This document shows positions 12,430 through 23,832 of a stretch of DNA of 64,000 nucleotides, piece after piece (within the stretch, counting starts at the first letter, position 1; each line of letters opens with the position of its first letter). Position numbers and translations under genes: made by a program. The stretch spans positions 1-64,000 of the forward strand of contig PYSS01000104.1 of NCBI GenBank assembly GCA_003049465.1. The letters run 5' to 3'. The notes beneath the pieces are model-generated. The model saw only the letters and a list, made by a program, of their open reading frames with translations. It did not search any database and had not been told where the DNA came from. The stretch is from Magnaporthiopsis rhizophila (taxonomy: Eukaryota > Ascomycota > Sordariomycetes > Magnaporthales > Magnaporthaceae).

Positions 12430-13903
12430 ATCGAATGGACGAACGGCTGGGATGGGTAGCTTGAAACCTGGGTCGAGAAGGACGAATGGGGCTGGAAGTC
12501 ATGATGTATTTGAAATTGACCTAGAGTCAACAGACCTGCCTTTTTTTTTCCTGAATATCAACGCGTATCCTTGAATTAAGCACTAGTATCATGACCCCAA
12601 ACACCACGAGCCTCGTTGCTCAGTTGGTTATGGCCTTCTTGCAATTTACACGCTCCCACACGCCTTTCAGTCTCGCAATGCAACTGCTCGGCTGTGACAT
12701 CGTTGTCGACGGCTTTGGAGTGGGTTTTCTGTGCCAGATGAGCACCTAAATAGCTATGGATACAGGCAAGGAAGGGAACCCGCCCTCAGCCTTGCGCTTC
12801 GTGTTCGCCTCCGGACGCTACCTACCTAGTGACAATAGCTGCCACAGCATCCGGCATGACAGGAACTTGCGCGACATAATTTAGAGCGTGCAGAAACTCA
12901 TGGGCTTCTTGAGCCACCCGAGGCTACCCGCAACTTGTGGCGGGTGAAAATGTCCGTCAACCAGTCACCCACCCTCAACCGCCGGCTCGGGAACAGCTCA
13001 TCAGGTTTATCCCTTTGCAATCCGGCTGCGAGAAGCTGTCTGGGCGAATGAGCGAAGGACTGGGTGGTCAGCCAGGTGGTGCTGACAGTCAGCCGCAGGG
13101 CCAAACTTGGGAAGACACGAGGCCAGTGCCCAGTTTTGTTATATCCATGTAAGCGGTGACTAACGAATGAAGCCACTGGTGGGATCACCTGTCCGGCCCA
13201 GCCTTGCCAATATTACAGCCTTTGTCACACAGCAGTGACATTGGTCCCAGCCCCATGGCGCCGGGTCGTCTTTCCGCCTCTCTGGGCCCTGCCTTGATGA
13301 ATGGGTGAGCAGTCAGCACCAACCCTACTCCTCCTCCTTGCTACCCGTGGACCGTTCATGTGCGTAGGGTCCTGCGCGGCATCACGAAGCAGCACATTGC
13401 TCCTTCAGCAGCCGCCGACCAATGGCGGCGTCTCGATGGTGCCCACCGCGAACATCGCCAACTCAGCCTCACCCGCTCTCACGGCTTTAACGGGCAAGCC
13501 GAGGCTCACCAAAAGGTCACGCTAGCTGACGGGCACTTTTGATATTGGCTTTAACTCCAACAGGAAAATCACCTGAACCGAGGCAAAGTGCCCAGTCGTG
13601 ACTTAAGAATCAGAAGGGTCAGAAGGCCACAAAATTACGTCCCCATTTGGCATCTAATGGCGAACAGGCGTCAACGATGGAGCTGTGCTTGTTCAGTCAT
13701 CGATAATCAGGGACGCGAACAGCACATTCGGGTTTGGTTATAAAAGAGACCATAGTCTCGATGGAAGAAACCAAAAAAAAGCAAAAGGTTGAGCCTGTAT
13801 CCGTCTTAACCCTATCGAGTTTATAAACATCGCCACCACCAGTCGTTTTACGTGTCTCTCTTCACGCCTACCTAGCAAAGCCATATCCGACCCGTCTTTC
13901 ATC
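12430..13903. other. Intergenic between MTC1 and haloperoxidase
   Basis: It holds the MTC1 3' region and the promoter of the haloperoxidase gene. At about 12609-12640 a stretch resembles the 5' half of a tRNA but no second half follows. No gene is seen. Confidence 0.5.
13739..13746 (+). promoter_or_regulatory. TATA box of haloperoxidase gene
   Basis: TATAAAAG lies 158 bases before the haloperoxidase ATG. A pyrimidine-rich stretch (TCTCTCTTCACG) lies between it and the start, as in typical strongly expressed fungal promoters. Confidence 0.5.
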
Positions 13904-15694
13904 ATGATCCCCATTCTTCCTCCCACCGGCGAGCCTGCCGAGTACAACGACAACTATATCCTGTACTGGAACAATCTTGCTCTGGACCTGAACCGCCTGT
14001 CGCACTCGCTTCCGACCAATCCTCAGGGAGGTCCCGCCGCTTCCTCGCGGGTACTGGGCATCTTGCACCTTGCCATCCACGATGTCTACTTCGCCATCAA
14101 CCCGCCCGCCGACGGGTCCTTCACCTCGTACCTTGCCGAGCTGCCGCCGCACGACGGCCTGACTGATGCCCGAACGGCGGTCGCGGGCGCCGCCGTCACG
14201 GCTCTCGAGATTCTGTACGCGACCCCGTCGGCCGACATCGCCACGGCCACCACCTTCGCCATGAGGCAGACCATCAGCAAGGCCATCGACGGGTTCTCCG
14301 GCCTGGACGCCAGGCTGCCCGAGTACAAGTTCGGCGCGGCCGTGGCGAGGGCCCTCATCGCGTTCCTGATCCCGCCCGGCGACCCCGGCGTCGGCCAGGG
14401 CGCCTACCGCACCAAGGAAGGGCCTTACAAGTTCCGGGTCGAGCCGAACCACCCGGTGCGCCTGATCCCGGTCGACCCCAACAACCCCAACGGGCCCAAG
14501 CAGGCCGTGGCCGAGTCCTACGCCCCCTTCTACGGCGCCGGGGCGCGCCGGTTCGCGGTCCAGACGGACGACCACGTCATCGCGGACCCGCCGGCGGGCG
14601 CGGCGCGCGAGGACCCGGTCGAGGACATCGACTCGCTGCTGGACACGATCCGGTCGGGCGTCGTGCCCGAGGACAACCGCTCCCGCCGGTCGCCGTGGCA
14701 GAACGTCACGGGCCACTTTTGGGCCTACGACGGCACCAACCTGATCGGCACGCCGCCGCGCCTGTACAACCAGATCCTCCGCAAGCTCGCCTTTGAGCGC
14801 CGCCTGGACTCGGCGGACCTGGCGTCCGAGGTCAACAACGCCGACTTTGCCCGCCTCTTTGCGCTGTGCAACGCGGCCATGGCCGACGCCGGCGTCTTTG
14901 CCTGGCGCGAAAAGTACACGTTCGAGTTCTGGCGCCCGCTGACGGGCGTGCGCGAGCACCCGTCGGGCCTGGGCGACCCTTTCTTCCAGACGGTCGGCAG
15001 CCCCGAGACCAACAACAACGGCATCTCGTTCAAGCCGCCGTTCCCGGCCTACCCGTCGGGCCACGCGACCTTTGGCGGCGCCACGTTCCAGATGGCGCGG
15101 CTCTACTACAAGCGGCGCGACGGCCTGGGCTTCGCCGACGACGCCGCCGACGACATCTGCATCGAGTTCGTGTCGGACGAGCTCAACGGCGCCAACCGCG
15201 ACCTGCGCGAGGACTACGACCCGGCCCGCCCCATCACGGAGCAGGTCGGGACGGTGCGCACGCGCGTGCCCGTGCGCTTCGCGTCGCTGTGGGAGGTCAT
15301 GCACGAGAACGCGCTCTCGCGCGTGTTCCTGGGCGTGCACTGGCGCTTCGACGCCTTTGCCGCCCAGGACGTGCTGGTGCCGAACCCGAACCAGGAGCCG
15401 GGCCAGTCGCCCTACGCCCTCAACCCGGACGGCTCGACCAGGTACAAGCCCACGGCCGACGTGCGCTACGAGACGCGCGCCACCCGCTTCGACCGCGACG
15501 GCCTGTTCCCCATCGGCGGCGTGCCGCTCGGCATCGGCATTGCCGACGACATCTTTGCCGCCAACCTGCGGCCCACGCCCGAGAGCGAGCAGCCGGGGCA
15601 GACGGCGACGACGGCGCAGGGGCTGGTCGTCGGCTTGGACAAGGGGCAGAAGAAGGTGAACGGGGCGGCCAACGGGACGAACGGTACCAAGTAG
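13904..15694 (+). CDS. Vanadium-dependent haloperoxidase (chloroperoxidase type)
   Basis: An intronless 596-residue protein, close to the ~600 residues of fungal vanadium chloroperoxidases, with which the whole start (IPPTGEP.. YNDNYILYWNN) agrees. The vanadate pocket is complete: Lys337 and Arg344 in KYTFEFWRP, Ser385-Gly386-His387 in PSGHATFGG, and Arg473 with axial His479 in SRVFLGVHWRFDA. The seven-residue K-R step and six-residue R-H step match the PAP2/haloperoxidase superfamily. The enzyme would oxidise halide with H2O2 to hypohalous acid, without haem and resistant to self-inactivation. There is no signal peptide at the chosen ATG, although relatives act outside the cell. The upstream TATA box supports this start. 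Nearby genes give no natural-product cluster, so a lignin-attack or defence role is more likely than tailoring of a metabolite; that is inference. Confidence 0.93.
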   Translation: MIPILPPTGEPAEYNDNYILYWNNLALDLNRLSHSLPTNPQGGPAASSRVLGILHLAIHDVYFAINPPADGSFTSYLAELPPHDGLTDARTAVAGAAVTALEILYATPSADIATATTFAMRQTISKAIDGFSGLDARLPEYKFGAAVARALIAFLIPPGDPGVGQGAYRTKEGPYKFRVEPNHPVRLIPVDPNNPNGPKQAVAESYAPFYGAGARRFAVQTDDHVIADPPAGAAREDPVEDIDSLLDTIRSGVVPEDNRSRRSPWQNVTGHFWAYDGTNLIGTPPRLYNQILRKLAFERRLDSADLASEVNNADFARLFALCNAAMADAGVFAWREKYTFEFWRPLTGVREHPSGLGDPFFQTVGSPETNNNGISFKPPFPAYPSGHATFGGATFQMARLYYKRRDGLGFADDAADDICIEFVSDELNGANRDLREDYDPARPITEQVGTVRTRVPVRFASLWEVMHENALSRVFLGVHWRFDAFAAQDVLVPNPNQEPGQSPYALNPDGSTRYKPTADVRYETRATRFDRDGLFPIGGVPLGIGIADDIFAANLRPTPESEQPGQTATTAQGLVVGLDKGQKKVNGAANGTNGTK

Positions 15695-16575
15695 GGGGTC
15701 ACACGTTCCCCAAATAAAAGCTTGCACTCCTTTGCGGGTGCAGGAAATGGGATGGACAGGTTAGTATTATTGGGCATTTTTGTTTGGCCGCCGTGGGGTG
15801 TGGCGGCATTGATGATGGTTGATTCCGGTTTCTTTGTTCGTTGATAGTAGAAGGAATTGAATTGGACTGGTTAATTACCTAATCAATGGACAGTTTGGGT
15901 GCAATTAGACGTCTTCGCCATACGCCTGTCTGGAATGGACCTGCCTAGGTCACCTGGATTGTTCTTTTCCCAGTATTGATGGTCGCCGTTGTGACGTCGA
16001 TCATCCAACTTCCACCACTCCTCTGCCATCTACAAAAAACGTCGACGATGGTTATGCGGCGACAACCGGCCGCAGAAGCAGTAGTACATGGGGGGCCGTC
16101 TTCACACGCATCCTCAAGTCCCATATCTGGAAAACGACGGAAGACATGTTGGCGGCAGAGAGAAGGACAGCGATGACGAGAATTTTTATACAGTCTTTTT
16201 CCTTTTTCGGCGATCCCGCCGGGGCCAAAAGGACAACCCCCCAGCCATTATTTAATACGTGCCAATAACATGCGTGCCTGGGGGCTTAAGGAGATGGTAA
16301 GATAATCGGTTTCATTACATGAGCACAGGATGCGCGGCATTGTTGGTAGGTTCTGATATGGTTTCTGTATGGGTTTGGCTGCCTCCGCGCGTGACGCTGG
16401 CGTGGAGCCGACCTAGGGACGGCTTGAAGAACCCCTGGGGGGGACGAGGATATATCATAGATTGGGCCTGGTGTGGCCTAATCCTAATGCTAAAGCTTTC
16501 CGGCCTTGTGGCTTGTGTATATAGCCCCCGAGGCGTGGCCTCGTCTCTGGCAGTCAGATTCCCTTTTGCTACGTT
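15695..16575. other. Intergenic, convergent 3' ends
   Basis: This lies between the rightward haloperoxidase and a leftward unknown gene. An AATAAA polyadenylation-type signal lies at about 15713, just after the haloperoxidase stop. Nothing else coding is supported. Confidence 0.5.
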
Positions 16576-17439
16576 TTATCTAGGACCTTCTTTGGGCCCC
16601 AACGTGAGCTCTTTCTTGGGGAATATAAGACACAAAGATCCCACGAACCTTGGGTCAACCTCTGACCTCAGATAAGCCAGAATACTTGGTTCGGTCATAG
16701 CAAGCAATCTGTCTCTTGCGGCATCGGTGCACAGCTCCCGAAGCTCCTGACTAAACCGCTCATATTGCTCGAGCTTGACACCATGGTGCCCCTCCACAAC
16801 CCCCAAGTGGCAGCGCAGGCAGAGCTCGGTCAGAAGCAGGTAACTGTCAGGCCCGAGCCGAAAGCAGGCCAGCTCGTCGAGCTGGCCCAGCAAGCCCTCC
16901 TGCGCCTCCAGCACGCTCTTCAACGCACACGCGGCGCCATTGGGCATGATCAAGCTGCCCATGAACTGCTGCTGCTGCTGCGTTGAGCGCGCGTCCCACT
17001 CGCGCAGCTTGCGCGCCGCCCTGCGCCGGACCTCGCGGTACCCCTCCAGGTGGGCCTCGGCGGCTTCGAGCTGCCTCCGCAGCAGGGCCGGAGTGAGATG
17101 CGTGTAGAATATACGTCTACGGCAAGGGTCGCGCGTTTCGACGTTGATGTGGTCGGGACCTTGGGCCCAGAGCTCATAGACCGCGGCCTTGAGCCGAAGG
17201 AACTGGCTCGAGAACCAGCCGAGGGAGGGGTCGTGGATCCACGCCTTGTAGACCTCGTCCTTTAGCCGATCGAGCTCCGAGTGCAGCTCGCGCACGAGGT
17301 CGGCTAAGAGGCAATTGGCGCTGTGCACCTGGCGTACGAGCGATGCGCTCTTGCACTCACACTCTGCGACGCTCTTGGGGTCGCCCGGCAGGTTGTGGAG
17401 GCAGGTGACCTCGAGGTCTCCGGTGAGGAATTGGGCCAT
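16576..17439 (-). CDS. Hypothetical protein, helical, function unknown
   Basis: A single-exon frame of 287 residues from the ATG at 17439. The frame stays open to 17544, but the upstream part is low-quality (Ser/Gln/Pro), so the internal Met before AQFLTGDLEV is preferred. The protein is largely alpha-helical with Arg/Leu/Glu-rich stretches (residues ~25-70 and ~120-175). It has a short five-Gln run, a CLRCHLGVVEGHH patch near residue 225, and five or more Cys, but no zinc motif I can name. The minus-strand frame has fungal codon use and no stops, which supports it as real. I do not recognise a family. Confidence 0.55.
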   Translation of the reverse strand: MAQFLTGDLEVTCLHNLPGDPKSVAECECKSASLVRQVHSANCLLADLVRELHSELDRLKDEVYKAWIHDPSLGWFSSQFLRLKAAVYELWAQGPDHINVETRDPCRRRIFYTHLTPALLRRQLEAAEAHLEGYREVRRRAARKLREWDARSTQQQQQFMGSLIMPNGAACALKSVLEAQEGLLGQLDELACFRLGPDSYLLLTELCLRCHLGVVEGHHGVKLEQYERFSQELRELCTDAARDRLLAMTEPSILAYLRSEVDPRFVGSLCLIFPKKELTLGPKEGPR

Positions 17440-18080
17440 AGTGTCGTGTCTGGACTGGCTTCGGTAGCTAGGCAGTAGTTGGGTGGGTGGATCGCTGTCT
17501 GCAGCTTGGCAATGGCCTGTAAAGTCTAGGTTCTGGGTGTCCAAGTTGCTGAATCGGAGACAATAAGTCGACGGGAAATCTTGTACTTTTTATAGATGTC
17601 GGGGCTCGGAGGCTGGAGGCCCAAGCTCTCTTTGTTCGTTTTTGAAGATGATCGCTCGAAAGAATCGTTGACACCATGACAGACCGGCTTTGATAGCAGC
17701 GGTAAATGGATTAGCCCAGTTCTGTTTGGACGTGCGCGAAGGAATCCGGCAGGCCTGGACAAGAACAATGGCCAATTGTAGTTATACCAAGAAATGAGAC
17801 CTGGAGACTCGGTGCGAGTTACAATGTTGAGCTGCTGTGGGGGTTTTCATCTGTTTTGTCACCATTGCTCGAGTAACCACTGCGCAAAAGTGAAACAGAT
17901 GAGAGCTGACCCCGATGGCAGGCTAATGAGATGACTAAATGCATAAAATCACACAAGTCGTTGGCGAGTAACAGCCGTTACGGATCTTGCTGTATATTGA
18001 CTACCCCTTATCCTGGACGTCCACGTATGGGAATGCGAGCCTTCTATCTTGCCACGACATGACAGCTGGATGAGTATGCG
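17440..18080. other. Intergenic, nothing seen
   Basis: It lies between the unknown gene's promoter side and the metacaspase 3' end. No open frame with family features and no RNA gene is seen. Confidence 0.45.
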
Positions 18081-19637
18081 TTACATGACAAAAGGCACAT
18101 TCTCAGTGTCCAGCGGATGGGAGCAGGACAGCTGGGGCTTTTGCGAGTACTGGTCCCGCAGGATGTCACGGATGTTGTTCAGGAGCTGGAGGTATGTCAC
18201 GTTCCTGTTGGCCCGTAGGGCGCTCACAAAGGCATGCGACATGGCACCTGTGGCCTGGGACGCGATGGTCGCATCGGCACTTGTTGGGTAGTCAAAAAGT
18301 TAGCACCGTCCGTCTCCTGCGAGTGGTTGCTTCCGTGGCAGCCAACTTACGAGGTCTGGTCGTCCTTGCTGCCGGACCAGCTGATGACGTCGGCCGGCGA
18401 CGTCTTGGTGCGCATGGTCGTCTCGCGGGCCTTTCTGTCACTGAAGGCGCTCTTAGCGAACCCCATGAGACTGCTGGCCACACCGCCCATGTCACCGCGG
18501 GCGTACGAGGTGACGGCGCCCAAAAGCCCGACGCCAGCCTCCTTGGCCAGGTTGGGCTCCTTGAGGACGCCCTGGGTCGAGTAGACGTAGGGGAGATCCA
18601 GGGCGGTGCCCGAATGGCACGAGTCGAAGATGGCAGTCAGGCGACAGCCGGGCGGCAGAGGCTTGACCATGATGTCGTGCATATCGTCGTCGACGATCAT
18701 GCCGGCATGCTCGTAGTCGACAGGGAGGATGGTCTCGTCGTAGCCGTCGTCCTCGTCCCCGTCGAGGTCCTCGGTCTGCGAACCGTGGCCAGAGTAGTGG
18801 AAAAATAGCGAGTCGTTCGGCTGGGCGCCGGCGACGAGCCAGTGCATGGCGCGGATCATGTTCTCCTTGGTGGGCATTGACTGGGGGTTCGTCGAGTCGT
18901 CGGTGAGTTGCACCATCTGCGGCAGTCGCGTTTAGCGAGTTACTCGGGCACTTTGAGCCCCATGCGGGATCACGGGATCAACAAGGACGACCTACATCCT
19001 CTTGGCGGTAGCCGTAGAACTCCATCAAGAAGTTGGACAGGTTGCGCACGTCGTTGATGCAGCCGCGCAGCTCGCCCTTCTGGCCAAAATAGTTGATGCC
19101 GATCAGCAGGGCCTTGCGCTTGCCAGTACACTGCGAGTACTGGAAGGAGTAGTCGGCGGGCGCGCCATGGCCGAACTGCTGCATGCCCTGGGGTGGCATC
19201 TGGCCCTGGAGAAGGAGTGGATGGCATGTCAGCTGACCAGCGCGTCGTGCTTTGAGCTGTGGTTGCTCGGTTGAGACAGCAAGAACTGGTCCGAGCCTTA
19301 CCGAGCGCGCCCCAGGCTGCTGGGGAGGAGGATAGTGTCCCTGGGGCGGGTAGTGCCCCTGGGGAGGGTACTGCCCCTGGGGAGGAGGATATCCGCCCTG
19401 GGGAGGATACTGGTAGCCGCCATAGGGCGGCTGCTGGGGAGGATAATAGCCCTGGGGCGGAGGAGGGGGCCTGGGTGAGATCAGTCAGCGTTCAGGGCTC
19501 GGGACTCCATGCGAGGGGTAGAGGGCCGAGACATACGGCTGGTAGCCTCCCTGGGGCGGATATCCTTGGTATCCCGGGTAGCCTTGGCCGTAGCCTTGAC
19601 CTTGACCTTGGTAGCCTTGGCCTGGATATCCGCTCAT
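18081..19637 (-). CDS. casA: Type I metacaspase with Gln/Pro/Gly/Tyr-rich prodomain
   Basis: Five exons, complement(18081..18279, 18351..18916, 18996..19205, 19302..19470, 19537..19637), give 414 residues. All junctions keep frame; the donors are GTATGT, GTAAGG, GTAGGT and GTAAGT, and the last acceptor is AAG. Residues 1-90 are a repetitive QGY/PPQG-type prodomain, as in fungal type I metacaspases. The caspase fold follows: KRKALLIGINYFGQKGELRGC near 112, catalytic His204 in HYSGHGS, and catalytic Cys260 in DSCHSGT. These proteases cleave after Arg/Lys, need calcium, and work in protein quality control and stress-linked death. The C-terminal exon ends with the conserved QLSCSHPLDTENVPFVM-type tail. 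The short intervening introns are 71, 79, 96 and 66 bp. The symbol follows the Aspergillus casA/yeast MCA1 usage. Confidence 0.95.
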
Positions 19638-20758
19638 TGTCTCGGTTCCGGTTCCCGTGGATAGAGGAGGGCTTGAGGTTGGGTAAGGTTAGCGGGAGGA
19701 TTGACGAAGCACAAGCTTGGATCAATTGATTCGCTGCCGATCAGTGGGGGGGCCACAGGGCGATCCAGAGCGCCGCAAGATCCAGCCGCGAAGAGAGGAA
19801 CAGAGAAAAAAAAAAACCGTCAGACGCCGCGATTCGCCGCGCCGGATGATCAGCGAGTGTTGGTGTTTATGAGGACAGTTTCCACGCCGCTTCTTGTTGA
19901 CGTGTCGTTGAGTCAGGCGGAAGCCGGGCTGCGCACGCCACGCCCAGGTCGGTTGGCGCTGGCCTTTTGGCTTGGCCGGAAGTGGCCCCTCTGGCGGCGG
20001 CGCCCATACTAGCTTGGCGCAGCTTCCATGTGGCTGAGCTCAGCTGAAACGCTGCATTTCTTCGCTGGGCTGGCCACTCGGACTGCGCGGCTTGTGCCGT
20101 CTGATCCGGACCCCACCTTCTGAAGCCGGCGTTTTAGCGCACAGCGAGCGTCACTCAGCTGTCATCTCTAAGCTCTAATGTCAACCAGCCTCGACGCTGA
20201 TCCGTTGCGGTGCAGAGCGCGATACCAATCCCAAATGGGAGCTGCGAGCCAGGGTGGTTGGCACGGCACTCCTCCCACGCTAATCGCTTTTGGGCGAGCT
20301 TGCCATAAGGCACGAAACTTGCACGGGTTAAAAGCAGTGCACCCGCGAGATATCGGCCCTCGGGGATATTACGGAAAGGCGAGTGCTTTTAAGCCGCGTA
20401 AGTGGCTGGGGGTGTCTGGGGTTGAAAAAAGAACGCCTTTATAAATAGAAGGTGCCTGGAAGCACACTCATTACTAAAGCTCATACACCTAACACTTCCG
20501 AAAACACTCATCTGCGAGGCACGGGCTGGTCAAATCGTGGCCGAGCTTTGAGAGTCAGACTGGCGAGTGTGCGGAAGCCTCAGCGGCCGACTCTGGATAA
20601 GGAAGGCACGGCAGCTGTCACCCCGAAGCGACAGTGAGCTTTTTGTTCTTTTAATATCTTTTTTTTTTTTTTTTTTTTTTTCCCCCTAATCTTCGCCTGT
20701 ATCCAGCAAAGCAATCCCGACCCCTTGTGAAAACGTCAAGGTACCCCATCACCAGCAT
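19638..20758. other. Intergenic: metacaspase promoter and MFS gene 3' side
   Basis: It contains a T run at about 20661-20680 and a TATAAATA at 20440 on the plus strand that no gene follows. The GC-rich part near 19640-20000 is the likely metacaspase promoter. I see no gene. Confidence 0.5.
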
Positions 20759-22407
20759 TTAATACACATAAAAGTTGGTCTCGTTCGGGTTCTCCTCCTT
20801 CGTCTTCTTGTTCTGCCGCTTGAGCGATATCTTGAGCAGCCAGGCCAGCGCCATGCAGCCGGCCGAGAAGGCGATGCTGGCGAACCAGGGCGGCAGGTAG
20901 CGCGGCGCGAAGCGCTTGTCCCAGATGTAGGGCATGTAAATGGACGACATGTTGCCGAGCGAGTTTGCGATGGCGAGCGACACCGACTTCTTCTCGCTCG
21001 TCTGCCCCAGCGTCGACGACACCCAGCCGAGGATGATGTTGTTGATGCCGAAGGTGAAGCCGACGAACAGGAAGACGGCAAACAGGCGCGCGCCGTTGTC
21101 GTCGGTCGCGGCCGGGATGATGAAGCCGACGATGACGATGGACTTGCACACGGTGATGTGCCACGTCCGCTCGTTGAAGTGGCCCGAGCTGTGCGCCATG
21201 ACGACGCCCATGATGGCGGCGAAGCAGTAAGGCGGGAAAGTCAGTACCAGGCTAAGGATCTTGCCGTGGCCCAGCGTCTCGATGACGGTCGGGAGGAAGT
21301 TTTGGAAGCTGATGGACGAGAGGTGGAAGTTGTACATGAGCACCAGGACCCAGGTGCGCCAGTCGACGACGGCCTGCTTGAGCCCGGTCCAGACGCCGGT
21401 GTCCTCGCTGATGTCGGTCGTGTCGATGCAGATGCGGCTGTGGGCCAGCTGCCTCTCCTCTGGCTTGAGCCATCTGGTCTTGAGCGGGTGGTCGGGCAGC
21501 ATGTAAAAAGCCGCGACGGCGGTGACGATGGAGAGGGCGCCCTGGATGATGAACAGCCACTTCCAGCCGGAGAGGCCCCTGGCGCCGTTGAGCCCGGAGA
21601 ACACGCCGGCGGCGATCAGGGGAGAGAAGGCGCTGGCCAGCATGTTGGCGGTGAAGAACCACGACATCCGGGTCGCGACCTCCTTGCGGGTGTAGAACAT
21701 GCTGATCAGGAACAGGGCGCCCGGGTAGAACGGGGCCTCGGTTACACCGAGCAGGAGCCGGAAGATGACCATTGTGGTGTAGTCGTGTGCCAGATATGTT
21801 AAAAGGCTGATGATGGACCAGGCAAGACAGAAGCCGGCCATGTACAGCGACGGCCTGACGCGGGTGATGATCATGTTGGAGGGGATCTGTCCGGCGATGT
21901 AGCTGTTTTTTGTCTGGGTAAGCCTCCTACTTATCGAATGAACATGATATAACCAAAGGGGTTGTAATTACCCGACAAAGAGAATGGAGACGCATGTGTT
22001 GTACTGCGTTCCGACAAGCCCGAGCTCAGCCTCGAGGTCGTTGAGCCTCGCGTTGACCAGCGCGTTTCTGTCGAGGTAGTTGAACAGGTACATGAGCCAC
22101 AGAATGGGCTTTCGTGGAGGCGGGCTTCAGCGTCAGCAGTTGCAGGAGCGTAGATAAGCAGAGCAGCCGGGTAAATGGTGCGTACTAGGATGTGCCGATC
22201 GAGCTTCCGCACCAGCGCAATCTCCCTCGGATCCGTCTTCGCATGGGCGCCAAACTCGTCCACCTTGTCAATCACGGGCCCCTTTGGGAACACGCCCTCC
22301 TCCGGGGCCGTGTCCTGCCGCGCGAGGCGGGCCTCATCGTGGCGGACCGAGGCGATGTTGTCCCCTTGTCCGAGGTAGTCGCCCGACTTGGTGTCGGCGG
22401 CGGCCAT
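20759..22407 (-). CDS. MFS transporter, anion:cation symporter family (allantoate-permease type)
   Basis: Three exons, complement(20759..21902, 21972..22108, 22186..22407), give 500 residues. The donors are GTACGC and GTAATT and the acceptors AAG and CAG; both joins restore a continuous frame. After a ~70-residue cytosolic start the protein runs through about 12 hydrophobic helices. ACS-family landmarks are NYLDRNALVNARL in helix 1, the GQIPSNMIITRVRPSLY loop, FRLLLGVTEAPFYPGALFLISMFYTRKE between helices 4 and 5, and LPDHPLKTRWLKPEER before the central loop. Relatives (Dal5, Tna1, Vht1) move allantoate, ureidosuccinate, nicotinate or other carboxylates into the cell with protons. The substrate cannot be read from the sequence. 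No catabolic gene adjoins it to help. Confidence 0.88.
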
Positions 22408-23832
22408 TCTTGTGTGTACGGTGGTATGCGGGGTCGAGAAAGGAGCCTGGACGATGGAAAGTAGGATGGCACGGAAAGCAACATGGACACGCGAGCAGGA
22501 GGGTAAGCCGGGACCCCCCTACCTTATCTACCCCGGGACGAGCAGAGAGCCTTTATTCCAAGGTAGCGGCGGAAAACCTGCAGCATGCCGTTTCTGGCAA
22601 ATGAGCGACCTTCCACAACCCACATGGCCAGGGTTGCCGGAGAGCCATGCTCATTACGTAGGTGTCGGTGCGAAGCCCGTCGTTGCCGAGATGATCAGCC
22701 TTCGTGGCCCAAGACTACAAGTGATAGGGGGTCTACGTGTAGCGCGGGGGACAATTGGTCGAACATGGCCATTCATGGTCAGGGGAAGCGACAAGGAGGA
22801 CGATAGGCCTTTAGCACATATCCACCGACAAGCTGAATATGGGGAAGCAAGGACGGGAAAGTTGTGGTTTTTGGTTTAGGTTTGTGGGGTTTTTGTCGCC
22901 GAGTGCGGGGAAACAGGGGAGGGCCAAGATCTGGGGAGAAAATCCACGCCGTCTTCCTGGAATCGAGGAGGAGGAGGAGGCCGTTTGCCAATGCAAATAA
23001 ATCTCTCATTGCTGTTATCTACATCTTTCCCATCTTGCCTATGCCTTTCCGTGTATTTATTTCTCTCACCTACCTGGCTGTGTAGCCCTTTAGGGGAACC
23101 TGACTTGAGGTGAAGCTGTCATGCTGACTCGTCCATCCAGATCGGCTCAGCGGAGAAAGTTCCCAGAGATTGGGCAGAAAATGGATCCCGATCCTGATTG
23201 ACGGATGCGCCAAGATCAGTCACGCGGCACACAACCGAGTCTGGGGACGATGGGTTGCCATTTTATCCGGTTGGTCGCTTAAGCCATGGGAATGGTGCCT
23301 CATTGTGTGCGCACACCTTTGCTTTGTTGGAGGTTGGGAGAAAGTAAGCGGTGAGGCACATGGATCGTAGCAAGAACGCTTTCCTGCAAAAGAGCGTAAG
23401 GGTCCCCATTCTTTCGTCGGATACTGGAAGATACCAATAAGCCAGCCAAGGGGTCCGTCGGAGTCATCATGGCCAAGTCGACCAAGGAAGCCAAGTCGGT
23501 CGGCCCTCGGTATTCGCGATTGCGCGGCTGCCGGCTGCGGCAATGTAAGCTTGGTTTTAGGGAGATGATAGCGAGGCTGACTTGGCTTCGTTTGAGGGCT
23601 GCATACGTGTGCTTTGGTGCTCTGAGGTAGTTGCATTTGGAAAATTTAGTCGAAGTGCCTATTTGATGGATTATATGCGCACTTTGTTAGCAAGAGGCAC
23701 CTCCAGCCTCCCATGAAGCAACGTGGATCAATATGAACGCATTATAGTTATTCTGATGGCCAGAAGATTACAACCTGCCTCGGTGAGACAAATCTGCTAT
23801 CATACAACTGATCACACAAGACCAGGCCCCCG
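22408..23832. other. Intergenic, nothing coding seen
   Basis: This is the promoter side of the MFS gene followed by the 3' side of the amidohydrolase gene. Short overlapping frames on both strands lack family features. Confidence 0.5.

Noticed and set aside
12609..12650. tRNA-like 5' half (GCCTCGTTGCTCAGTTGGTTATGGC)
   Set aside because: An imperfect A-box-like match only; no anticodon stem, B box or acceptor partner follows.
13868..15727. 619-codon minus-strand frame opposite the haloperoxidase
   Set aside because: A shadow of high-GC third positions; no family features, Arg/Val/Ala-rich.
19259..19729. Gly/Ala/Glu-rich frame opposite the metacaspase prodomain
   Set aside because: Antisense of the PQG-repeat exons and introns.
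20440..20447. TATAAATA on the plus strand
   Set aside because: No coding frame of quality follows before the convergent MFS gene.
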